Of a stretch of 34,167 bases of DNA, positions 8,769 to 16,397 are shown piece by piece. The translations under genes were made by a program, and so were the position numbers. This stretch comes from Actinomycetota bacterium (GTDB lineage: Bacteria > Actinomycetota > Actinomycetes > Nanopelagicales > Nanopelagicaceae), in the NCBI GenBank assembly GCA_009700025.1, contig WLMW01000007.1, positions 1 through 34,167 on the forward strand, written 5' to 3'. Every line of letters starts with the position of its first letter. Positions within the stretch are counted from its first letter, which is position 1. The notes beneath the pieces are model-generated. The model was not told the DNA's origin and made no database searches. It saw only the letters and a program-made list of their open reading frames with translations.

Positions 8769-9924
8769 AGTTAGACCTAATTTATTCACTAAGCCCGTAA
8801 ATCTTTATTACATGCTTCTTGGGAGTACGCTGAGTTTGAGCATACTCGGAGTCGTTATGGTTTTCTCGGCTTCATCTATTTACTCCCTTGAAAATAATGG
8901 ATCAACATATGCGGTCGTTCTCCGTCAAATAATTTTTCTAGTCATTTCCATTCCAATGGCTTGGGTACTTTCTCGTCTTACACTTACACGCTGGAAATTG
9001 ATAGCTCGTTTCGGGGCAGTAGCATCGATAGCGCTTTTAGCATTAGTCCAAGTTTCAGGTAAGAGAGTTAGTGGAAATAACAACTGGATAAATATTGGTT
9101 TTATTGATGTACAGCCAAGTGAGGTTGTTAAATTCCTCATGATTCTCTGGGCTGGTTTCATGCTGGCAAAGCGAGAACATAATGGTGTTATTGAAACAAA
9201 TGTAATTCTTCTGATTGCGCCGCTTTTTGTATTTTGTATGCTCTTGGTGTTAATAGGCAAGGACTTAGGAACGGCATCAGTATTCGCTTTGATTTTAGCG
9301 GGATTGCTGTGGGTTTCTGGAGTGCGACTGGGAGTTTTCACTGGAATTTTGGCAGTTGGCTTTGCCGGTCTAGCAGCCCTTATTTACACAGCGCCATATC
9401 GTTTAGATCGTCTTTCAGTTCTCATCAATCCATTCGCGGATGGTCAATACAAAAGTACAGGTTGGCAACCCGCGCATAGTCTTTTAGGTCTTGCTAGTGG
9501 TGGCTTTTTCGGAGTTGGTCTTGGGGCTAGCCGACAAAAATGGGGTAATTTGCCGGCTGCTCACACTGACTTCATCTTCTCAGTTATAGGGGAAGAGCTG
9601 GGTTTATTTGGGACGCTTTCAACGTTAGCTCTGCTCTCACTATTACTTTTCTCAATATTTAGAATCGCTCTTCGCTCACATGAGCCAATGGTTCGATTTG
9701 TTTGTTGTGGAATCGGATGTTGGATTGCCATTCAAACTATTCTCAACATTGGCTCTGCTGTGAGTGTTTTGCCGGTCGTTGGTGTTACTTTGCCACTTGT
9801 TTCATATGGTGGTTCAGCGCTCATTGCTACATATATGGGAATTGGATTTGTTATTGGCGCAGCTAGGAGAGATCCTAAGATTTTTGAGGATCTAAAGAAA
9901 AGTGACTACAAATGGCTACGGTAG
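8758..9924 (+). CDS. ftsW: Septal peptidoglycan glycosyltransferase FtsW (SEDS family)
   Basis: A 388-residue membrane protein of the FtsW/RodA/SpoVE family, about ten helices by eye. SEDS motifs present are GKDLGTASVF, the extracellular loop GASRQKWGNLPAAHTDFIFS followed by GEELG, and GVTLPLVSYGGSALI near the C-terminus. With FtsI it polymerises lipid II at the septum (family knowledge). FtsW is chosen over RodA because it lies inside the dcw cluster between murD and murG. It overlaps murD by 11 nt and murG by 13 nt. Confidence 0.95.
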   Translation: MKTEVRPNLFTKPVNLYYMLLGSTLSLSILGVVMVFSASSIYSLENNGSTYAVVLRQIIFLVISIPMAWVLSRLTLTRWKLIARFGAVASIALLALVQVSGKRVSGNNNWINIGFIDVQPSEVVKFLMILWAGFMLAKREHNGVIETNVILLIAPLFVFCMLLVLIGKDLGTASVFALILAGLLWVSGVRLGVFTGILAVGFAGLAALIYTAPYRLDRLSVLINPFADGQYKSTGWQPAHSLLGLASGGFFGVGLGASRQKWGNLPAAHTDFIFSVIGEELGLFGTLSTLALLSLLLFSIFRIALRSHEPMVRFVCCGIGCWIAIQTILNIGSAVSVLPVVGVTLPLVSYGGSALIATYMGIGFVIGAARRDPKIFEDLKKSDYKWLR

Positions 9925-10991
9925 TTTTGGCTGGCGGTGGAACCGCTGGGCACATCGAACCTGCACTTGCTGTCGCTCGAGAGTGGAAGGCTTCCCATCC
10001 CAGCGATCGCATCGTGTTTATCGGCACCAAAAGTGGACTTGAAAATGCACTTGTTCCTCAAGCTGGTTTTGAGTTAGTACATATTCCAAAAGTCGCAATC
10101 TCACGAAGAGCTTCCACATCTTGGCTGCAGATTCCAATTATGTTAATGGCTGCAGTTCGCGCTTCACAATCAATTCTTTCTGAAGCAGATCTTCTCATTG
10201 GTTTTGGGGGGTATGTAAGCGGCCCTGCTTATATTGCTGCACGCTTTAGTCGAGTTCCTCTAGTTATTCACGAAGCAAACGTAAAGCCTGGCTGGGCAAA
10301 CCGCCTTGGGGCTTTGTTAACTCCCTACTTAGCCGTCGCACACCATGTTGAATCTCGCGAGTTCACTAATGCACTTATAACTGGCTTACCTTTGCGCAGT
10401 GATGTTGCACAGGCATACCATGATTCGAATGCAAACTTTAGTGATTCCCGTAAAGCAGCGAAGAAAAGGCTGGGATTTGAAGAAAACTCCCCATTAATAT
10501 TTATTATGGGTGGCTCGCAAGGTTCCATTGCTATCAACGCAGCAGTGTCTGGAAGTGTTGATGCATTCTTAGCTAAGGGATTTTCAATTTTACACTCAGT
10601 TGGTAAGGCCAATGAATTGCCTCATTCGCACGGCGCGTATCGATCAGTTCCTTATTTAGAGGCTATGGGTGATGCCTATCTTGCAAGTGACCTGATTATC
10701 GCTCGCAGTGGTGCAGTAACATGCAGTGAATTTCGAACTTTGGGTCGTTACGCCCTTTTCGTGCCCCTACCTATTGGTAATGGCGAACAATTTATAAATG
10801 CTCGCTCACTCGTCTCTGATGGCAGGGCGGCAATTTTGGAACAATCTCAACTGAGCTCTAAGTATTTAATTGAAAACATTGACGCGCTTCTTACCAAATC
10901 ACAGAACGCACCTCTGAATGGATCAGGTGTCGAGCTAGACGCAGCTGCGAAAATAGTCGCTTTAGGTGAGCATGCGATGGGGAATAAATGA
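9912..10991 (+). CDS. murG: UDP-N-acetylglucosamine transferase MurG
   Basis: A 359-residue GT-B glycosyltransferase (family GT28) on the inner face of the membrane. It adds GlcNAc to lipid I to make lipid II. The N-terminal glycine loop GGGTAGHIEPALAVA begins at residue 8 and contains the conserved His14. GFGGYVSGPAY and the second glycine loop GGSQGSIAINAAV are the other two classic G loops. The start ATG lies 13 nt inside the ftsW 3' end. It ends with ATGA shared with murC. Confidence 0.97.
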   Translation: MATVVLAGGGTAGHIEPALAVAREWKASHPSDRIVFIGTKSGLENALVPQAGFELVHIPKVAISRRASTSWLQIPIMLMAAVRASQSILSEADLLIGFGGYVSGPAYIAARFSRVPLVIHEANVKPGWANRLGALLTPYLAVAHHVESREFTNALITGLPLRSDVAQAYHDSNANFSDSRKAAKKRLGFEENSPLIFIMGGSQGSIAINAAVSGSVDAFLAKGFSILHSVGKANELPHSHGAYRSVPYLEAMGDAYLASDLIIARSGAVTCSEFRTLGRYALFVPLPIGNGEQFINARSLVSDGRAAILEQSQLSSKYLIENIDALLTKSQNAPLNGSGVELDAAAKIVALGEHAMGNK

Positions 10992-12373
10992 AACCTACAC
11001 TGTCATCATTAGTTGGAAAGCGTGTTCACTTTATAGGTATCGGTGGAGCCGGCATGAGTGGCCTGGCACGCATAGCTTTGTCTCACTCAATTATCGTGAG
11101 TGGCTCTGATGCAAAAGACTCTTCAGTTGTTAAAGCACTCATTGCGCTAGGTGCGACAATTTCTACTTCACATGCGGCTATAAACGTTGATGGTGCTGAT
11201 TGCGTTGTTTATTCAAATGCAATTGCACCAAATAATCCTGAACTTGAGATGGCGCATAAACTTGATATCCCCGTCTTGACACGCGCAGCAGCACTTTCAA
11301 TTCTTATGTCAGAATCGACAAGTATTGCGGTTGCCGGCACTCATGGCAAAACTACAACTTCCTCAATGCTGGCTGTTGCGCTTCAGAGCTGTGCGGCGGA
11401 TCCTTCTTTTGCCATCGGAGGAACAATTACAGCCTCTGGTTCTAACGCTCATCGAGGCACAGGCAAAATTTTTGTTGCAGAAGCTGATGAATCAGATGGC
11501 TCATTTCTTGAGTACCACCCATTCGCTGCAATAGTGACAAATATTGAACATGATCATGTTGATTTTTTCGCTACTCCTGCCGAGGTATCGGAAGCCTTTA
11601 ATCAATTTGCTCAAACAATTAACCAAAGCGGGTTTTTAACTTATTGCGCTGATGACGACGGTGCTGCTGCACTCGTTGAAAAAGTTCAACAACTAACTTG
11701 TGTGTCTTACGGAGTTCGTGAGGGAAGCGATTTAACTATCGATTCAATTGAACTCTTCGCTATGGGCTCTCGGGCTCGTGCGATTTGGCATGGTAAAACC
11801 ATCGGATACATCGAACTTCAAGTACCGGGTCATCACAACTTGCTCAATTCTGCAGCAGTTCTTGCGACTGGATTGCAACTTGGTTTTGGTGCATCCGATC
11901 TGATTCAAGGGTTATCGATTTTTCGTGGAACCGGCCGCCGATTTGAGATCAAAGGAACGGTGCATGGCGTGAGGGTTATTGATGATTATGGTCATCACCC
12001 AACAGAAATTGACGTGACTCTTCAAGCAGCGCGCAGGTTTGCCGGCGATGGACGTCTCATTGTTATTTTTCAACCGCACAGATATTCGCGAACTGCAGCT
12101 TTTGCAGCGGGATTTGCAGAGTCACTTTCACTCGCAGATCGAACAATAGTTCTAGAAGTTTATGCTGCTAGTGAAAAACCTATTGCAGGTGTTACCTCGC
12201 GATTAATCACGGAGGCTATGAAAAATGGCGAGTACATTCCAAACTTTATCGAAGTGACTGACAGTGTTGTTGACTCAGCGCAACCAGGTGATGTCATCAT
12301 TACCTTGGGGGCAGGAGACGTGAGTTCATTGGCACCTGTCATTGTTGATGGATTGATTCGACGTTTTGGTTAA
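10988..12373 (+). CDS. murC: UDP-N-acetylmuramate--L-alanine ligase MurC
   Basis: A 461-residue Mur ligase, first of the stem-peptide ligases. The N-terminal UDP-binding loop FIGIGGAGMSGLARIA starts near residue 15. The ATP P-loop GTHGKTTTSS is near residue 117. VIDDYGHHPTEI and IVIFQPHRYSRT are MurC signatures. It starts in ATGA with the murG stop, and its TAA is immediately followed by the ftsQ ATG without any spacer. Confidence 0.97.
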   Translation: MKPTLSSLVGKRVHFIGIGGAGMSGLARIALSHSIIVSGSDAKDSSVVKALIALGATISTSHAAINVDGADCVVYSNAIAPNNPELEMAHKLDIPVLTRAAALSILMSESTSIAVAGTHGKTTTSSMLAVALQSCAADPSFAIGGTITASGSNAHRGTGKIFVAEADESDGSFLEYHPFAAIVTNIEHDHVDFFATPAEVSEAFNQFAQTINQSGFLTYCADDDGAAALVEKVQQLTCVSYGVREGSDLTIDSIELFAMGSRARAIWHGKTIGYIELQVPGHHNLLNSAAVLATGLQLGFGASDLIQGLSIFRGTGRRFEIKGTVHGVRVIDDYGHHPTEIDVTLQAARRFAGDGRLIVIFQPHRYSRTAAFAAGFAESLSLADRTIVLEVYAASEKPIAGVTSRLITEAMKNGEYIPNFIEVTDSVVDSAQPGDVIITLGAGDVSSLAPVIVDGLIRRFG

Positions 12374-13015
12374 ATGAAAAAACGTTCCCTATATTTGACT
12401 GCAGGGTGTTTACTGCTTGCAGCATTGGCATATATTTTGGGTTGGTCTTCGTTATTCACGGTCAGCTCGATAGAGGTAAAAGGCACTAGCAAAACTATTT
12501 CTTCTAGGATTGAGTTAGGTGAAAAATTAGCGCGAGTAGAACCTCGTGTGATAATCGCCGAGTATGAAAAATTAGATTGGGTTAGGAATGTAGAAATATC
12601 TAGAAATTGGCTCAGCGGTAAAGTATCGATTGACATCAGTGAAAGAACTCCGATTGTAATTTTCAATAATCTTGCAGTTGACGAAGAGGGAGTTAGCTTT
12701 GAATTCCAGGGAAATGACGTACCGGACTTGCCACGGATTCAAGGGCCATCAATAGAAGCAGCCATCAAGGCTTCGATGTTTTTCAAATCTCTGCCCATCG
12801 AAATCACCAAAGAGGTGAGACTAGTGAAAGTTAAACATACGGATTCGTATGTACTTGAGATCGAGAGTGGGAAAAGGAAACTGGAAGTATTGTGGGGTCA
12901 GGATAAAGAAAATGCACTAAAAGCGCAGGTTTACATGGCTTTACTTGTTCGACCAGAGAATCGAAAAATTCATCGGATTGATTTAACGGCGCCACATGCA
13001 CCGATAGTTAAGTAG
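12374..13015 (+). CDS. ftsQ: Cell division protein FtsQ (POTRA domain)
   Basis: A 213-residue single-pass protein. It has a very short basic N-terminus, a membrane helix at about residues 5-27 and an external POTRA-type domain opening with VSSIEVKGTSKTISSRIE. The segment WVRNVEISRNWLSGKVSIDI matches the FtsQ/DivIB core. FtsQ scaffolds FtsL and FtsB at the septum. It is short for the family but on the scale of streamlined genomes. Position between murC and ftsZ is standard for actinobacteria. Followed by the only sizeable gap in the cluster. Confidence 0.88.
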   Translation: MKKRSLYLTAGCLLLAALAYILGWSSLFTVSSIEVKGTSKTISSRIELGEKLARVEPRVIIAEYEKLDWVRNVEISRNWLSGKVSIDISERTPIVIFNNLAVDEEGVSFEFQGNDVPDLPRIQGPSIEAAIKASMFFKSLPIEITKEVRLVKVKHTDSYVLEIESGKRKLEVLWGQDKENALKAQVYMALLVRPENRKIHRIDLTAPHAPIVK

Positions 13016-13152
13016 TAGGAACTTTCGACACGACATAAAATAAATCGAGTCGGTGTTTGCTTAAGATGGCTGCGCACTTTACGTTCGCCTTATAGAAAAA
13101 TATTTGAAAATAAGGCTCAAGTAGAGGTTTATGGTTTACAAGGGGGAAAAAA
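13016..13152 (+). promoter_or_regulatory. ftsQ-ftsZ intergenic region, probable ftsZ promoter region
   Basis: This 137-bp A+T-rich gap is the only long gap in the division cluster after the leader RNA. It contains candidate -10 boxes TAAAAT (13036-13041) and TATAGA (13091-13096), neither with a convincing -35 at normal spacing. It also has a perfect 7-bp inverted repeat GCCTTAT (13087-13093) / ATAAGGC (13110-13116) around the second box, and a strong ribosome binding site AGGGGGA at 13141-13147. Separate ftsZ promoters in this gap are known in other actinobacteria; that these boxes act is inference. Confidence 0.5.
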
Positions 13153-14292
13153 GTGGCTTCACCGCAAAATTATTTGGCAGTCATCAAAGTTGTTGGTATT
13201 GGTGGCGGTGGAGTAAATGCAATTAATCGAATGATTGATGTCGGTCTCAAAGGTGTGGAATTCATTGCAATAAATACAGACGCGCAACATTTATTAATGA
13301 GTGATGCAGATGTTAAGTTAGATATTGGTCGCAAAACGACTCGTGGCCTTGGCGCAGGAATGGATCCTGAAAAAGGAAAATCTGCAGCACTCGATCATGC
13401 CGAAGACATTGAAGAAATTTTGCGTGGAGCGGATATGGTTTTTGTAACAGCTGGAGAAGGTGGTGGTACTGGTACTGGCGCTGCACCGATTGTCGCAAAA
13501 ATTGCCCGCGAACTAGGTGCATTGACAATCGGTGTTGTTACACGTCCCTTTTCATTTGAAGCAAAGTTGCGCTCTGCGCAAGCAGAGATTGGAATTGAAG
13601 CGCTACGTAGTGAAGTAGATACATTAATTGTTATTCCAAATGATCGTTTGCTTGCAATTTCAGATAGAACTATTACTTTGGCCGATGCATTTAAAAGTGC
13701 GGATCAAGTTTTACTTTCAGGAGTTCAAGGAATCACTGAGATCATCACACAACCAGGTTTAATCAACCTTGATTTTGCAGATGTCCAAGCGGTTATGTCT
13801 GGAGCTGGTTCGGCCTTAATGGGAATCGGTTCAGCGCGCGGTGAAAACCGTGCACTTCGTGCAGCAGAGCTTGCGATTTCCTCACCGCTGCTTGAGGCTT
13901 CTATCGATGGAGCAATGGGAGTGTTACTTTCAATTTCGGGTGGGTCAGATCTGGGACTCTTTGAAGTTAATGAGGCGTGCGAACTTGTACAGGCCGCAGT
14001 TCATCCCAATGCAAAATTCATTTTCGGTACGACTATCGACGATGCATTAGGGGACGAGGTGCGAATAACTGTCGTAGCTGCTGGATTTGAAGGCGGAGAA
14101 CCAAAGCGAGTGTCTACGCCAGTCATCGATGCTTCTACGCTCAATGGGCAGGCCGATCCTATCGCTGCCAATGATCCACTTTCAGTCGCTCTCGAACTCG
14201 ATGGTGATTCAACACCGCGGCGACGTGTCACATTTGAGGAACTTGTCTCTGAAGATGAGCAAGATATCGATGTGCCTGACTTTATGAAGTAA
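13153..14292 (+). CDS. ftsZ: Cell division protein FtsZ
   Basis: A 379-residue tubulin-like GTPase that forms the Z-ring. The tubulin signature [16 protein letters not shown] begins at residue 103, and the first glycine loop [12 protein letters not shown] lies near the N-terminus. The C-terminal peptide DIDVPDFMK (371-379), which binds membrane anchors and regulators, is intact after a variable linker. The start is GTG at 13153 with AGGGGGA five bases upstream. No ftsA is present; SepF, encoded downstream, is the expected membrane tether. Confidence 0.98.
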   Translation: MASPQNYLAVIKVVGIGGGGVNAINRMIDVGLKGVEFIAINTDAQHLLMSDADVKLDIGRKTTRGLGAGMDPEKGKSAALDHAEDIEEILRGADMVFVTAGEGGGTGTGAAPIVAKIARELGALTIGVVTRPFSFEAKLRSAQAEIGIEALRSEVDTLIVIPNDRLLAISDRTITLADAFKSADQVLLSGVQGITEIITQPGLINLDFADVQAVMSGAGSALMGIGSARGENRALRAAELAISSPLLEASIDGAMGVLLSISGGSDLGLFEVNEACELVQAAVHPNAKFIFGTTIDDALGDEVRITVVAAGFEGGEPKRVSTPVIDASTLNGQADPIAANDPLSVALELDGDSTPRRRVTFEELVSEDEQDIDVPDFMK

Positions 14293-14298
14293 TTTGAC

Positions 14299-14961
14299 TT
14301 GCCGACAATCTTCACCGATCGGCGTGGAGGTTTTAGCCTTGCGCCTTTTGATTCTTTAAATCTTGCATTGCATGTGGGGGATGAACCCACGCGCGTCTTG
14401 AAAAACCGTGAGTCCCTCACAAATGCGATTGGACCGATTCAGTTCATGAACCAAGTTCATGGAGATGCATTTGTAGTCACTCAATCAATAAGTGACATCG
14501 ATCCAACATGTGACGCACTCATTACAGATATTCCTGGTTTGGCGTTAGCAGTATTAGTTGCCGACTGCATCCCATTACTTCTTTCATCTACAACTGTAGT
14601 GGCAGCCGTACATGTTGGCAGAAAAGGCTTAACGAATTCAATAGCCCGAAAAGTCATTAAGGAAATGCGAGGGTTAGGAGCCGATAAAATTCACGCACAT
14701 ATGGGACCGTCAATTTGCGGAGCCTGCTATGAAGTCTCTCCAGAAATATTCGACGAAGTTTTGCGCTCTCATCCACTGGCAGCTGCTCAAACCAAGAATT
14801 CAACTCCTGCTCTGGATCTCCCCAAAGCACTCATTGGGGATTTGGTTTCTGAGGGCATTACATATGAAGCGGTGCCGGAGTGCACACTTGAAAATAATCA
14901 TTTATTTTCATACCGCCGTCAAAAAAATACTGGTCGTAATGCCGGAGTAGTATGGCTCTAA
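14299..14961 (+). CDS. pgeF: YfiH/PgeF family multicopper-type purine nucleoside phosphorylase
   Basis: A 220-residue protein of the former laccase-domain family (YlmD/YfiH). Metal-site signatures are QVHGD (His54), ADCIP (Cys90), VHVGRKG (His105) and GPSICGACYEVS (Cys143). Members phosphorolyse or deaminate purine nucleosides, and E. coli YfiH also affects peptidoglycan stem editing. Which role applies here cannot be told from sequence. The start is TTG at 14299, six bases after ftsZ, giving the family-typical opening TIFTDRRGGFS. It overlaps yggS by 10 nt, and the neighbourhood ftsZ-ylmD-ylmE is conserved in Gram-positives. Confidence 0.88.
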   Translation: MPTIFTDRRGGFSLAPFDSLNLALHVGDEPTRVLKNRESLTNAIGPIQFMNQVHGDAFVVTQSISDIDPTCDALITDIPGLALAVLVADCIPLLLSSTTVVAAVHVGRKGLTNSIARKVIKEMRGLGADKIHAHMGPSICGACYEVSPEIFDEVLRSHPLAAAQTKNSTPALDLPKALIGDLVSEGITYEAVPECTLENNHLFSYRRQKNTGRNAGVVWL

Positions 14962-15620
14962 CACGCGAAGAAGAGTTAGCCGCGAATTTAGAGGATATAA
15001 AATCTCGGATTACTGAAGCCTCCCAATCTTCTGCCCGAAATCCACATGAGATATCACTTATAGTGGTAACTAAAACCTTTCCAGTATCTGATGTCCAGAT
15101 TCTAAAAGGCCTTGGAGTCAATGATTTCGGGGAAAATCGAGATGGTGATGCGCGGCCCAAGGCAAACGAAGTACAGGGGCGATGGCACTTTCAAGGTCAG
15201 ATTCAAAGTAATAAATTAAAGTCCATATGCTCTTGGGCCAACGTCATTCACTCGCTCGATGATGCGCGCCACTTCGAAATAATTCAAAAAGTTGCGATTC
15301 ACTCATTAGATATATTTCTTCAAGTCAACCTAGATGGCAGTCTCCATCGCGGGGGATCAACGATTCAATCTCTCTATACCCTTGCCGAACAGGTTAATGC
15401 AGACCCAAACCATCATTTGGCTGGCTTGATGGCTGTAGCACCACTTGGGATCGAACCGGAAGCGGCATTTTCTCAACTTCATGAAATTCAGCTGGCGTTT
15501 TGTGCAGATTTTCCAGATGCTGCAATGCTTTCTGCCGGAATGAGCGGGGACTTTGAAACCGCTATTGCCCATGGCGCGACACATTTACGCATCGGTAGCC
15601 AAATAATGGGTTCTCGTTAG
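14952..15620 (+). CDS. yggS: YggS/YlmE family PLP-binding homeostasis protein
   Basis: A 222-residue single-domain protein with the fold type III alanine racemase barrel. The PLP lysine is Lys41 in LIVVTKTFP. The segments DFGENR, WHFQGQIQSNK and LQVNLDGSLHRGG, plus the C-terminal SAGMSGDFETAIAHGATHLRIG, are family hallmarks. It buffers free pyridoxal phosphate and has no known catalytic reaction. A normal third-position GENR motif is kept. It overlaps pgeF by 10 nt. Confidence 0.93.
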   Translation: MALTREEELAANLEDIKSRITEASQSSARNPHEISLIVVTKTFPVSDVQILKGLGVNDFGENRDGDARPKANEVQGRWHFQGQIQSNKLKSICSWANVIHSLDDARHFEIIQKVAIHSLDIFLQVNLDGSLHRGGSTIQSLYTLAEQVNADPNHHLAGLMAVAPLGIEPEAAFSQLHEIQLAFCADFPDAAMLSAGMSGDFETAIAHGATHLRIGSQIMGSR

Positions 15621-15629
15621 ACAGACAGG

Positions 15630-15635
15630 TAACGT
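15630..15635 (+). promoter_or_regulatory. Possible -10 box for a leaderless sepF transcript
   Basis: TAACGT matches the actinobacterial TANNNT -10 pattern and is followed by exactly six bases before the sepF ATG, so transcription would start at or next to the A of ATG. No clear -35 is visible. AGGT at 15627-15630 is a weak Shine-Dalgarno alternative about 11 bases from the start. Confidence 0.3.
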
Positions 15636-15641
15636 ATACGC

Positions 15642-16109
15642 ATGGCTAATGCAGTGAAACGAATCGCAAGTTATTTGGGCTTGATGGATGAACCGGAGTT
15701 TGATGCTCCATTGAATTCACAAGTTCCGGCTGTACCTATTTCTAATGAAGTGCGAATTAAGCCAAGGGGTTCAGTCTCTACCGTAGCCTCTTCGACTGTT
15801 GAAGCAGCTCCTCAGTTAGATTTGCCGGTATTAGATCGGATTATCACTCTGCATCCGCGTTTCTATAATGAAGCTCGCACTATCGGCGAACATTTTCGCC
15901 AAGGAAATCCTGTCATCATTAATTTGACCGAGATGGATGAATCTGAACACAAACGCTTAGTCGACTTTGCAAGCGGACTTGCTTTTGGTTTGCACGGCAC
16001 TATTGAGAGAGTTACTAAGAAGGTGTTTTTAATATCTCCAGCCAATATTCATGTCAGCACCGAGGATAAATCGGCTGCAGCTCAAGCAAGTTTTTTCAAC
16101 CAGAGTTAA
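15642..16109 (+). CDS. sepF: Cell division protein SepF
   Basis: A 155-residue protein. An N-terminal amphipathic membrane-binding helix (MANAVKRIASYLGLMDEP) is followed by a low-complexity linker to about residue 65. The SepF dimer domain contains GNPVIINLTEMDESEHKRLV and DFASGLAFGLHGTIERV. SepF binds the FtsZ tail and anchors the Z-ring to the membrane, replacing FtsA in actinobacteria. It sits in the conserved slot after yggS. It starts 21 bp after yggS and may have its own promoter. Confidence 0.95.
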   Translation: MANAVKRIASYLGLMDEPEFDAPLNSQVPAVPISNEVRIKPRGSVSTVASSTVEAAPQLDLPVLDRIITLHPRFYNEARTIGEHFRQGNPVIINLTEMDESEHKRLVDFASGLAFGLHGTIERVTKKVFLISPANIHVSTEDKSAAAQASFFNQS

Positions 16110-16115
16110 TTTCTC

Positions 16116-16397
16116 ATGAGGTTAGGTTCAATACTTTCCACAATTCTTGAAATCTTTTTAATTGCGCTGCTGGGTCGTCTCATTCTTGATTACATCCGAA
16201 TGTTTGCTCGCAACTGGAAACCCAGCGGAATTTCGCTTTACTTAGTTGAAGCAATTTACTCCATCACCGATCAACCTATGCGCTTCGTTGGTCGATTTAT
16301 TCCACCTCTTCGCTTAGGTGCAGTCAGCTTAGATATGAGCTTTATAGTCCTTTTTTTTGGAGTCCAACTTCTTATTGGTTTCGTCAGCGGGCTTTAG
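16116..16397 (+). CDS. YggT/YlmG family membrane protein
   Basis: A 93-residue protein with two hydrophobic segments at about residues 5-25 and 70-92. Between them is the family motif around LLGRLILDYIRMFARNW and SITDQPMRFVGRFIPPLRLG. Function is not firmly known; homologues in chloroplasts and Gram-positives affect division and membrane organisation. It follows sepF by 6 bp without a clear Shine-Dalgarno sequence. Its last 14 bases overlap the 3' end of the convergent ileS gene, so there is no room for a conventional terminator between them. In many actinobacteria divIVA comes next; here it does not. Confidence 0.88.
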   Translation: MRLGSILSTILEIFLIALLGRLILDYIRMFARNWKPSGISLYLVEAIYSITDQPMRFVGRFIPPLRLGAVSLDMSFIVLFFGVQLLIGFVSGL

